A stretch of 64,000 nucleotides of DNA, from assembly GCF_030503895.2 (NCBI RefSeq), contig NZ_CP129970.2, positions 1,490,001 to 1,554,000 of the forward strand, read 5' to 3'. Positions within the stretch are counted from its first letter, which is position 1. The number at the start of each line of letters is the position of its first letter. A program made the translations under genes and the position numbers. This document shows, in pieces, positions 54,670 to 63,166 of this stretch. The notes beneath the pieces were generated by a model, which was not told the DNA's origin, did no database searches, and saw only the letters and a list, made by a program, of their open reading frames with translations. Source of the stretch: Marivirga arenosa. Its GTDB lineage: Bacteria > Bacteroidota > Bacteroidia > Cytophagales > Cyclobacteriaceae.

Positions 54670-55377
54670 TTATTTCCTAGTACAGGCTATTGAAGCAATC
54701 GATATTTCAGCACCTGCTTTTATTAAAGGTTTGCAACATGATTGCATGGTTGCTCCAGTTGTTATGACATCATCTAACAGCAAAATCTTCTTTTTATCAA
54801 GGCTTTGCTCTTTAGATATTAATTCAAAAACAGATTCCACATTTTCAAACCTTTCAATTCTATGCTTTTTAGTCTGGCTTTTACTATTAATGGTTTTAGT
54901 TAAAATAGGGGTAAAAGGGATATTTAATACTTTTGAAAGCCCTTTTGCTATAATATCGCTCTGATTGTATCCTCTTTTTCTCTCTTTTTTAAAATGAATA
55001 GGAACTGTAGTGATCAGATCCCATTCATTTTGAAAATAAGGTTTGATTTCTTCACCCATAATTTCTCCCAACAAAAGCCCAACAGCTTCGTTTCCCTCAT
55101 ATTTAAGCTGATGTAAAAGCTTTTGAATTACTGTTCCTTTTTGAAACCAACTTAAGGCAAAAGCATATTTTAAATTAGGAACTTCAAAAAAGCGAGTATG
55201 TAATTGATTGGGTTGGTCAAGATGAAGGTTTGTTCGATTTAAATCATTGAGGCAGTGGCTACAAACTAGTATTTCAGACCTGGATAAGGTAAGATTACAG
55301 GAAAGGCAGTAGTTCGGGAAAAATAATGATATAAAATCTGATAGTATTAGGGAAAAGGTTTGGGTTGAATAGCTCAC
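54670..55377 (-). CDS. ComF-family phosphoribosyltransferase-like protein
   Basis: 235 residues, GTG start at 55377. The N-terminal zinc-ribbon-like cluster has Cys in CLSCNLT and CSHCLN. The C-terminal PRTase-like core contains KRGYNQSDIIAKGLSKVL and LLLDDVITTGATMQSCCKPL. ComF proteins act in DNA uptake, but homologues are common in bacteria that are not known to be competent. Confidence 0.85.
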   Translation of the reverse strand: MSYSTQTFSLILSDFISLFFPNYCLSCNLTLSRSEILVCSHCLNDLNRTNLHLDQPNQLHTRFFEVPNLKYAFALSWFQKGTVIQKLLHQLKYEGNEAVGLLLGEIMGEEIKPYFQNEWDLITTVPIHFKKERKRGYNQSDIIAKGLSKVLNIPFTPILTKTINSKSQTKKHRIERFENVESVFELISKEQSLDKKKILLLDDVITTGATMQSCCKPLIKAGAEISIASIACTRK

Positions 55378-55431
55378 AAGGACTAACTTTGCAGGTTAAT
55401 TTAAATTTCAAAATTGATAGTGATTTAATTT

Positions 55432-55782
55432 ATGAATAAAGTAGAGGAATTCAACGAGTATCGCGCAAAAATGAATGATAAAATTGTGGGGAGTAACAAT
55501 AAAATCCTCAAGCGCATATTCAATCTTGATACAAATGCTTTCGCTGAAGGCAGTGTTGATAAAAAAACTAAGGAAATGATAGGATTATCCTCTTCCATGG
55601 TTTTAAGGTGTGATGACTGTGTTCGCTATCATTTAGGTAAATGCTTCGAACTGGGCGTTACAGATGAACAAGTTTTTGAAATATTTTCTATTGCCAATTT
55701 AATAGGTGGCACAATTGTAATTCCCCATTTAAGAAGAGCAGTTGAATTTTGGGAATATTTGAAAGAAAACGAGAATGATTAA
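55432..55782 (+). CDS. Carboxymuconolactone decarboxylase / AhpD-like protein
   Basis: 116 residues. The redox-active CxxC and proton-relay motif is CDDCVRYHLGKC. The family includes peroxidase-related AhpD proteins. Role is likely thiol-based redox. It overlaps the next gene by 8 bp. Confidence 0.85.
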   Translation: MNKVEEFNEYRAKMNDKIVGSNNKILKRIFNLDTNAFAEGSVDKKTKEMIGLSSSMVLRCDDCVRYHLGKCFELGVTDEQVFEIFSIANLIGGTIVIPHLRRAVEFWEYLKENEND

Positions 55783-56134
55783 AAAAGATCTTGAATTAGA
55801 AAGGAGATGGCAAGCCTTAAGATTGGCTTTAAAAGATAATGTAGGGCGAAAGCCTAAAGACATGAATGCTATTTTATTTCTAATTGGAGTTCAAGAATTA
55901 GGAAAAGGGCCTCATAGTTTTAGTAAAGAAGATAAGCAAGACTTAATGCACATTGCAATTTGTAAAGTATTAAGTCTTTCTGGTTTTTACAGACTGGAAG
56001 GGACAGATGAAAATGGATGGCCACATTGGGTATTAGAGAAAAAGTTACCCCATTTTGACCTTTTAGAACAAGAAAAATTGCTCAAAATGCATGTAATTGA
56101 GTATTTTGAGAATGAGATTGGTTTAGTATTTTAA
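55775..56134 (+). CDS. Hypothetical protein, 119 aa
   Basis: Unrecognised soluble protein. Conserved-looking blocks are GRKPKDMNAILFLIGVQELG and SFSKEDKQDLMHIAICKVLS, then WPHWVLEKKLP. It overlaps the AhpD-like gene by 8 bp and precedes xth by 12 bp, so it is part of a short operon. Confidence 0.68.
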   Translation: MIKKDLELERRWQALRLALKDNVGRKPKDMNAILFLIGVQELGKGPHSFSKEDKQDLMHIAICKVLSLSGFYRLEGTDENGWPHWVLEKKLPHFDLLEQEKLLKMHVIEYFENEIGLVF

Positions 56135-56146
56135 ATCAGATATTTA

Positions 56147-56914
56147 ATGAATATAATTTCATACAATGTAAACGGTATCAGAGCTGCAGAAAAAAAAGGT
56201 TTAAGCGAATGGCTTAAAGAAGAAAAGCCTGATGTTTTTTGTTTACAAGAGCTTAAAGCAAATAGAGATCAAGTTGATCTTACTGTTTTTGAAAAGTTGG
56301 GCTATGATATCTATTGGCATTCTGCAGAAAAGAAAGGATATAGTGGGGTTGGAATATTTACTAAGGTGAAACCAAAAAATGTTGAAATAGGATGCGGAAT
56401 ACCACAATATGATAGGGAAGGAAGAGTAATCCGTGCGGATTATGATGGTTTTTCTATCATGAGCACCTATATGCCAAGTGGTTCAAGTGGAGATCCAAGG
56501 CAAGATTTTAAAATGGAGTGGCTTTCAGATTTTAGAAGTTATATTCAAGAATTAAAACAAGAAATTCCTAATCTGTTGATCTGTGGAGACTATAATATTT
56601 GTCATCAACCCATAGATATTCATGATCCTGTAAGAAATAAAAATAGCTCTGGCTTTTTGCCGGAAGAAAGAGAATGGATGACAGAATTCCTAAATGATGG
56701 ATTTGTTGACACTTTCAGACATTTAAATAAAGAACCCGATCAGTATAGCTGGTGGAGCTATAGAGCTGCAGCCCGTGAACGAAATAAAGGCTGGAGAATT
56801 GATTACCACATGCTTTCTGAGAATTTAATTGATAAACTAAAATCAGCCGATATTTTACAAGATGTTAAACACTCAGACCATTGTCCTATAAAAGTTGAGT
56901 TGGATGTATCCTAA
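56147..56914 (+). CDS. xth: Exodeoxyribonuclease III (AP endonuclease)
   Basis: 255 residues. Metal- and phosphate-binding motifs are ISYNVNGIRAA, CLQELKA, LICGDYNICHQPIDIHDP, SWWSYRAAARERNKGWRIDY, and a final SDHCPIKVEL. Involved in base-excision repair. Confidence 0.95.
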   Translation: MNIISYNVNGIRAAEKKGLSEWLKEEKPDVFCLQELKANRDQVDLTVFEKLGYDIYWHSAEKKGYSGVGIFTKVKPKNVEIGCGIPQYDREGRVIRADYDGFSIMSTYMPSGSSGDPRQDFKMEWLSDFRSYIQELKQEIPNLLICGDYNICHQPIDIHDPVRNKNSSGFLPEEREWMTEFLNDGFVDTFRHLNKEPDQYSWWSYRAAARERNKGWRIDYHMLSENLIDKLKSADILQDVKHSDHCPIKVELDVS

Positions 56915-56965
56915 AACATATAAAATATTGGAAATCATTGTATTAAATTTCTCGTTATTACTGAA

Positions 56966-59900
56966 GTGAATTCGAAAAGTAACATAGCGGAAATTTTAAA
57001 TAAGCTAACGGCTTACAAGAAAAAGTATTACTTAAATAAAATTGTTAAAGGCTTAATTTTAAATATAGGCTTTATCTTATTTATAATACTGCTTGTAAGT
57101 GGGTTAGAATATTCATTTCAACTCAATAGTCCTACTAGAACTGTTTTATTTGCACTAGCCTTAATAAGTTTAATAGCCGTTTCCATTAATTTTCTAATTA
57201 TTCCTCTTTACCATTTATTAGGAAATGGAAAGCACTTAAGTAATGATGAGGCCGCAAAACAAATTGGACAGTATTTTCCTGAAATTAAAGATAAGCTACT
57301 GAATATCATTCAGTTAAATGAATTATCAAGTAGAGAAAACTCATTGATATCAGCTAGTATAAGTCAGAAATACAAAAATATTTCACTCTTCAATTTTAAG
57401 GAAAGTATTAACATTAGAAAATCTAATAAGAGCTATCTGCCTTATCTCTTAATTCCTTCCGTTATTACTATATTGGTTTTCATGTTCTCTCCCAACATGA
57501 TAACTGAAGGTAGTTATCGAGTTATTAAATTTAATGAAGATTTTATTCCTAAGGCTCCTTTTCAATTTCAAATTCTGAATGATGAACTGAATGGTTTTAA
57601 AGGTGAAGATTTTACTTTAACCGCAAAACTTGAAGGCAATGAAATCCCAGCAGAATTATTTATAAATAAGGAAGGAGTAAAACAAAAGTTTGAAAGAACC
57701 ACCGACAATCAATTTAAATTCACTTTTAAAAACATTCAATCTAATGTAGACTTTAGGCTCGAAGCAGCTGGTTTCTATTCTAACAATTATCAATTGAAAA
57801 TATATGAGAAACCAAGTATACAGGAAATGAATATCAAATTAGATTATCCTAATTATACTGGCCTTGATAATGATATGATCATTAACTCAGGGAATATCAT
57901 TATTCCAGAAGGAACAGTAGTTAATTGGTTGATTCAAAGTAAAGCGAGTGATCAAATCTCTATTGATTTTAAAAACGAATCATACAGTTTTAATAAAGCG
58001 ACTCAAAACAGTTATAATTTATCAAAATCTCTGGTAAATTCTTCAGATTATAAATTGAATTTATTTAATAAAGAAAGTAACTACAATCAATCTATTAACT
58101 ATTCAATAGAAGTAATAAAAGATAAGTATCCTGAAATAAATTTAACCCCTATTAATGATAGTACCTATTTTAGGCAAGTAGCAATTGCGGGAGAGATCAG
58201 TGATGATTACGGATTCTCAAAATTGAATATTGTATACAATAAAGTAAAGGATGGACAAACTGTAGAAAAAGGAAAGGTTCCTCTTCAATTTGATAGAAAG
58301 ATTCTTAATCAGAAATATTTCAGCTTATGGCAATTGGATTCCTTAATAGAAGAGAACACACAGATTGAATATTATGTAGAAGTAGCAGATAATGACGGAG
58401 TAAATGGTGCGAAATATTCAAAAAGTTCGAGCTTCATCTTTCAATTGCCTGATGATGAATACATTGAGGAAAGCATTAAAAAAACGAGTCAAAACACTGA
58501 AAATCAAATAGATAAAAGTGTTAAGGCCTATGAAGGTACTAATCAAAAACTGGAAGAATTAGAAAATATTCTTAAGACGAAACGAAAACTAAATTGGGAA
58601 GATAAAAAGCTCTTAGAAGATATTATTAATGAAAATGAGAAAAGAAGAGAAGAGTTAAAAAAGATTAAGAACGAATTTGAAAGCAATCAGGCCAAACGTG
58701 ATCGATTCAATAAACAAAGCCCAGAGTTAAAAGAGAAATCAGAACAGCTTGAAAGTTTAATGGAAGAAATGCTTCAAAATGAAAATGAAGAGTTAATGGA
58801 AAAAATTAAGTCTTTATTAGAGGAGCAAAATCAATCAGATGAATTTAGAGAATCGGTTGAAGACCTTAAGAGAAAGGAGCAAAATAAGTTGAAAGAGATG
58901 GAGCGTCTTATGGAACTATTCAAAAGAATGGAAATCCAATATGACATGAAGCAAGTAGGCGAAAAGCTTAAGGATTTAGAGGAAAAACAAAATACACTCT
59001 CTGAAGAAAACGATAAGCAAAGAGATACTGAATCAAATGATAATTCAGATGAATTTAATTCAGAAGAAGAAAAGCAAGAAGCTGTTAAAGATCAAAAAGA
59101 GCTAAATCAAGAATTTGATAAAATCCAAGAAGAGCTGAGAGAGATTGAAAAACGCAACCACTCATTAAAACAGCCTAACTCTTTACAAGATACAAAGGAG
59201 AAAGAAAGTGAAATTGAATTAAATCAGCAGAATAGTTTACAGAAACTACAAGAAAACAATAAAAGTGGGGCTAGTGAAGATCAAAAGAAATCGGCCGAAG
59301 AAATGAAGGAGATGTCTGAAATGTTATCTTCTATGCAAATGAACATGGAAATGGAGATGCTTCAAGAAAATATTGATGATCTTAGAGATATAGTAGATAA
59401 TCTTCTTAAACTTTCTTTCAGACAAGAGGAATTAATGAAATCCTTCAGGGAAGTTAACCCTAGCGACCCAAGATTTATTTCATTATCTGAAAAGCAATTG
59501 GCCATGCAAGATGATGCACAAATTGTGGAAGATAGCTTGAATTCACTTGCTGAACGGGTTTTCCAGATAAAAAACTTTATTAATAAAGAATTGGATCAGA
59601 TGAACGAATCCATGGAAGCAAGCGTATCAGCATTAAGAGAAAGAGAAAATGGCAAAGCAATTGCTGAACAACAGTTTGCTATGACTGCTATGAATAATTT
59701 AGCACTTATGTTAGATGACGTTCTGGAACAAATGCAGATGCAAATGCAAGCCTCTATGGGAATGGGTCAACAATCTAAAGGAAATCAACAATCGCCAAGT
59801 CTTTCAGACATGCAAAAATCACTTAATCAGAAAACAAAAGAGCTAAGTCAAGGACAAAGAGAAGGCAGACAGTTTTCTGAGAAATTAGGTGAATTAGCAG

Positions 59901-60331
59901 CTGAACAAGCTAAAATTCGTAAAATGATGGAAGAGTTACAAAAGCAGCTTGGTAATAATGGTGAAGAAGGTGGAAAGGAAAATGGTGGAAATGCAGGTGA
60001 TATTGTTGAAGAAATGGAAAAGATAGAAGAGGAGTTAGTAAATAAAAGACTAAACGAAAGACTAATTGAAAGACAACAAAAAATTGTTACCAGGTTATTA
60101 GAATCAGAAAAGGCAAATCAAGAGCAAGAAGAAGATGAAGAAAGAAAAGGAGAAACTGCCACAGATTACGAGAAAAACCGAATACCTAATGTTTTTGAAG
60201 AATATATAGAAGAAAAGAAAAAGGAGATTGAACAGTTGAGAAACGTTCCTCCAAACTTTACACCTTATTATAAAAACGAAATCAATAAATATTATAATCG
60301 ATTAAAATTAAAAGAAAATCAAAAACAATGA
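56966..60331 (+). CDS. Large DUF4175-like coiled-coil membrane protein
   Basis: 1121 residues, GTG start. Two membrane helices lie near residues 32-55 and 60-85, with a third at ~152-172. A beta-rich extracellular-like region reaches to about 500, and then a long acidic coiled coil runs to the end. That coiled coil has repeated Gln/Met-rich stretches (MQMQMQASMGMGQQS near residue 930). It resembles the Bacteroidota DUF4175 family, function unknown. It overlaps the next gene by 4 bp. Confidence 0.75.
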   Translation: MNSKSNIAEILNKLTAYKKKYYLNKIVKGLILNIGFILFIILLVSGLEYSFQLNSPTRTVLFALALISLIAVSINFLIIPLYHLLGNGKHLSNDEAAKQIGQYFPEIKDKLLNIIQLNELSSRENSLISASISQKYKNISLFNFKESINIRKSNKSYLPYLLIPSVITILVFMFSPNMITEGSYRVIKFNEDFIPKAPFQFQILNDELNGFKGEDFTLTAKLEGNEIPAELFINKEGVKQKFERTTDNQFKFTFKNIQSNVDFRLEAAGFYSNNYQLKIYEKPSIQEMNIKLDYPNYTGLDNDMIINSGNIIIPEGTVVNWLIQSKASDQISIDFKNESYSFNKATQNSYNLSKSLVNSSDYKLNLFNKESNYNQSINYSIEVIKDKYPEINLTPINDSTYFRQVAIAGEISDDYGFSKLNIVYNKVKDGQTVEKGKVPLQFDRKILNQKYFSLWQLDSLIEENTQIEYYVEVADNDGVNGAKYSKSSSFIFQLPDDEYIEESIKKTSQNTENQIDKSVKAYEGTNQKLEELENILKTKRKLNWEDKKLLEDIINENEKRREELKKIKNEFESNQAKRDRFNKQSPELKEKSEQLESLMEEMLQNENEELMEKIKSLLEEQNQSDEFRESVEDLKRKEQNKLKEMERLMELFKRMEIQYDMKQVGEKLKDLEEKQNTLSEENDKQRDTESNDNSDEFNSEEEKQEAVKDQKELNQEFDKIQEELREIEKRNHSLKQPNSLQDTKEKESEIELNQQNSLQKLQENNKSGASEDQKKSAEEMKEMSEMLSSMQMNMEMEMLQENIDDLRDIVDNLLKLSFRQEELMKSFREVNPSDPRFISLSEKQLAMQDDAQIVEDSLNSLAERVFQIKNFINKELDQMNESMEASVSALRERENGKAIAEQQFAMTAMNNLALMLDDVLEQMQMQMQASMGMGQQSKGNQQSPSLSDMQKSLNQKTKELSQGQREGRQFSEKLGELAAEQAKIRKMMEELQKQLGNNGEEGGKENGGNAGDIVEEMEKIEEELVNKRLNERLIERQQKIVTRLLESEKANQEQEEDEERKGETATDYEKNRIPNVFEEYIEEKKKEIEQLRNVPPNFTPYYKNEINKYYNRLKLKENQKQ

Positions 60332-60729
60332 GTGAGATCAGTATAAGTATTCCATCTCTTAGTGAAAACATCAGAATTGTTGAAAGCTTTATCGACAATG
60401 CTAAAGAGAGATTCAGTTTAGACGATGACATTTACGGCAATATTATGATTGCTGTAACAGAATCAGTTAATAATGCTATAATTCATGGGAATGATGGAAA
60501 TAAAGATAAGAATGTGTATCTATCCTTAAATATGGAAGAGAATACCATCACCTTTAATATTTCTGATGAAGGACAAGGTTTTGATTATAATTCATTGCCT
60601 GACCCTACAGCTCCTGAAAATATTGATAAACCAGGCGGCAGAGGTATCTTTCTTATGAAAGCATTAAGCGATGAATTAAGTTTTGAACAAGAAGGTAAGA
60701 CTGTAAAATTAAGCTTCTACATCAGTTAA
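60328..60729 (+). CDS. Anti-sigma-factor-type serine kinase (RsbW-like HATPase)
   Basis: 133-residue stand-alone GHKL ATPase. The N-box is IMIAVTESVNNAIIHGNDG, and the G1 region is ISDEGQGFDYNSLPDP followed by GGRGIFLMKALSDELSF. Such kinases act as anti-sigma/switch proteins on SpoIIAA-like partners. No partner gene is present here. The ATG overlaps the upstream stop by 4 bp. Confidence 0.85.
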   Translation: MSEISISIPSLSENIRIVESFIDNAKERFSLDDDIYGNIMIAVTESVNNAIIHGNDGNKDKNVYLSLNMEENTITFNISDEGQGFDYNSLPDPTAPENIDKPGGRGIFLMKALSDELSFEQEGKTVKLSFYIS

Positions 60730-61157
60730 TGGATAATATTTACTTTTTTAAAGAGGATTGTCAATTTGACTTAAGGAAACTTAAAAAGCATAAAAAGTGG
60801 TTAAATCAGCTTGCAGACCAATATAAGTATGAAATAGCTGAAATTAACTACATCTTTTGTTCAGATGAATATTTACACAAAATCAACTTGGATTATTTAG
60901 ATCATGACACTTATACTGATATCATCACATTTGATTTAAATGATTCTGAAGAACAAAACAACTTAATTGAATCTGATATCTTCATTAGCATAGATAGAAT
61001 AAAAGATAACGCAAATAATTTAAAGATTGGTTTTAAGCAAGAACTCTCAAGAGTAATGGCTCATGGCGTACTTCATCTTATAGGTTTCAAAGACAAAACA
61101 GAAGATGAGAAATCAAAAATGAGAGAAGCAGAGAATAAAGCTTTAGAATTATTGTGA
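60729..61157 (+). CDS. ybeY: Endoribonuclease YbeY
   Basis: 142-residue rRNA maturation RNase. YTDIITFDL lies near the middle. The zinc motif reads HGVLHLIGFKDKT: two of the three usual His are present, and the third position is Asp. This Lys-Asp variant is, as far as I know, common in Bacteroidota. It starts 1 bp inside the stop codon of the preceding gene. Confidence 0.9.
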   Translation: MDNIYFFKEDCQFDLRKLKKHKKWLNQLADQYKYEIAEINYIFCSDEYLHKINLDYLDHDTYTDIITFDLNDSEEQNNLIESDIFISIDRIKDNANNLKIGFKQELSRVMAHGVLHLIGFKDKTEDEKSKMREAENKALELL

Positions 61158-61165
61158 ATATTGAG

Positions 61166-61181
61166 TGTTCCACGTGGAACA
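61166..61181. promoter_or_regulatory. parS-like palindrome 1
   Basis: TGTTCCACGTGGAACA, a perfect 16-bp palindrome that matches the conserved ParB-binding parS consensus apart from one symmetric change. Confidence 0.75.
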
Positions 61182-61220
61182 CTTTTTGAGTATAGATCAA
61201 AACTAAAATAAGAAATCTAC

Positions 61221-61236
61221 TGTTCCACGTGGAACA
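61221..61236. promoter_or_regulatory. parS-like palindrome 2
   Basis: Identical 16-bp copy, 55 bp after the first. Confidence 0.75.
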
Positions 61237-61266
61237 GTTATCAAAAATTATAATTAGTAAATCATG

Positions 61267-61282
61267 TGTTCCACGTGGAACA
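61267..61282. promoter_or_regulatory. parS-like palindrome 3
   Basis: Identical 16-bp copy, 46 bp after the second and 19 bp before the mnmG start. ParB occupancy here could reduce mnmG expression. Confidence 0.75.
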
Positions 61283-61300
61283 CCTAAATGGAAATATAGT

Positions 61301-63166
61301 ATGTTTCAAAATTACGACTTGATAGTAGTAGGTGGTGGTCATGCAGGTTGTGAAGCAGCAGCGGCTGCAGCTAATATGGGCTCAAAAGTATTATTAGCTA
61401 CCATGAATATGAATACTATTGCTCAAATGTCTTGTAACCCAGCGGTAGGTGGAGTAGCAAAAGGGCAAATCGTTAGAGAAATTGACGCATTGGGTGGTTA
61501 TTCTGGTATCATAGCGGATAAATCTATGATTCAATTTCGAATGCTTAATAAGTCCAAAGGTCCTGCAATGTGGAGTCCTCGTACACAAAATGATAGGATG
61601 CGTTTTGCTGAAGAGTGGAGATTACAATTGGAAAGAATACCCAATCTCGATTTCTGGCAAGAAATGGTTTCTGGAATTATAGTAGAAGATAATAGGGTAG
61701 TAGGTATTGAAACCAGTATGGGCCTAAAAATAAAGGCGAAAGCGGTTGTTCTTACGAATGGTACTTTCCTTAATGGCCTAATACATATTGGTGAAAAACA
61801 ATTTGGTGGTGGGCGTTCAGCGGAAAGAGCTTCTAAGGGTATAACAGAACAATTAGAAAGTCTTGGCTTTGAATCAGGAAGAATGAAAACAGGTACTCCA
61901 CCTAGAGTTGACGGAAGAACAATAGACTACACTAAAATAGAGGAACAAAAAGGAGATGAAGTACCTGAAAAATTCTCCTTTTCAAATGAAACAAAACCTT
62001 TAGAGAATCAAAGAAGCTGTCATATTACCTATACAAATCCTATAGTTCACGAAATATTAGAGGATGGCTTTGAAAGATCACCGATGTTTAATGGCAGAAT
62101 ACAAGGTTTAGGTCCTAGATATTGTCCATCTATAGAAGATAAGATTAATAGATTTGCAGAAAGAAATAGACATCAAATATTTGTTGAGCCTGAAGGATGG
62201 GATACCGTTGAAGTTTATGTGAACGGGTTTTCAACTTCATTACCAGAAGATATTCAGTATAAGGCCATCAGAGAAATTGAAGGATTCAAGAATGTAAAAA
62301 TGTTCAGACCTGGCTATGCCATTGAATATGACTTCTTTCCTCCAACGCAATTAAAGACAACACTAGAAACTAAACTAGTAGGTAATCTGTATTTTGCAGG
62401 TCAAATAAACGGTACCACTGGTTATGAAGAAGCAGCTTGCCAAGGCTTAATGGCAGGTATAAATGCTCATTTGAAAATTAATGAGAAAGAAGAATTCATT
62501 CTTAATAGATCAGAAGCATATATTGGTGTTCTTATAGATGACTTAATCAATAAAGGGACGGAAGAGCCTTATAGAATGTTTACCTCCAGAGCAGAACACA
62601 GAATCTTATTAAGGCAAGATAATGCAGACGTTAGATTAACTCCTTTAGGTCATAAGATTGGATTAGCTTCAGATGAACGATTAAAACAGGTTGAAGAAAA
62701 ACAGTCAAGAATTGATGCGTTTATTAAAGGATTGAAAACTCATAAAGTAAAGCCTAATACTGTTAATGATAAACTTACTGAAATTAAGTCTTCTCCTATT
62801 AAGGAGAAAACAAATGTCTATAGTATCTTAAAACGTCCTGAGATTTCATTTAAGCAATTACAGTTTATTGAGCAAGATTTAAATGATATGATCAGTAGTT
62901 ATACTAAAGAAGTGGTAGAAGCATCTGAGATAAACATTAAATATGAAAGTTATATAGAAAAAGAGAATCAGCTAATTGAAAAAATGAGAAATCTTGAAGA
63001 TTTAAAGATTAAAGATTCTTTAGACTTCAATGCTATCCCTGCATTATCATCTGAGGCAAAAGAAAAGTTAAGAAAGGTAAGACCTCAAACATTAGGACAG
63101 GCATCAAGAATCAGTGGAGTAACTCCAGCTGATATTTCAATTTTAATGGTTTATTTAGGTAGATAA
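61301..63166 (+). CDS. mnmG: tRNA uridine-5-carboxymethylaminomethyl modification enzyme MnmG
   Basis: 621 residues from the ATG at 61301. The open frame extends to 61229 but would translate through the palindromes, so it is rejected. The FAD-binding start is YDLIVVGGGHAGCEAAAAAA; other blocks are PAVGGVAKGQIVREIDALGG, MKTGTPPRVDGRTIDY, and FAGQINGTTGYEEAACQG. It acts with MnmE to modify the wobble uridine of several tRNAs. It is often near the origin region and parS sites. Confidence 0.97.
   Translation: MFQNYDLIVVGGGHAGCEAAAAAANMGSKVLLATMNMNTIAQMSCNPAVGGVAKGQIVREIDALGGYSGIIADKSMIQFRMLNKSKGPAMWSPRTQNDRMRFAEEWRLQLERIPNLDFWQEMVSGIIVEDNRVVGIETSMGLKIKAKAVVLTNGTFLNGLIHIGEKQFGGGRSAERASKGITEQLESLGFESGRMKTGTPPRVDGRTIDYTKIEEQKGDEVPEKFSFSNETKPLENQRSCHITYTNPIVHEILEDGFERSPMFNGRIQGLGPRYCPSIEDKINRFAERNRHQIFVEPEGWDTVEVYVNGFSTSLPEDIQYKAIREIEGFKNVKMFRPGYAIEYDFFPPTQLKTTLETKLVGNLYFAGQINGTTGYEEAACQGLMAGINAHLKINEKEEFILNRSEAYIGVLIDDLINKGTEEPYRMFTSRAEHRILLRQDNADVRLTPLGHKIGLASDERLKQVEEKQSRIDAFIKGLKTHKVKPNTVNDKLTEIKSSPIKEKTNVYSILKRPEISFKQLQFIEQDLNDMISSYTKEVVEASEINIKYESYIEKENQLIEKMRNLEDLKIKDSLDFNAIPALSSEAKEKLRKVRPQTLGQASRISGVTPADISILMVYLGR

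Noticed and set aside
61229-61300. Upstream extension of MnmG by 24 residues
   Set aside because: It would translate two of the palindromes; the family starts at MFQNYDLIVVGGG.
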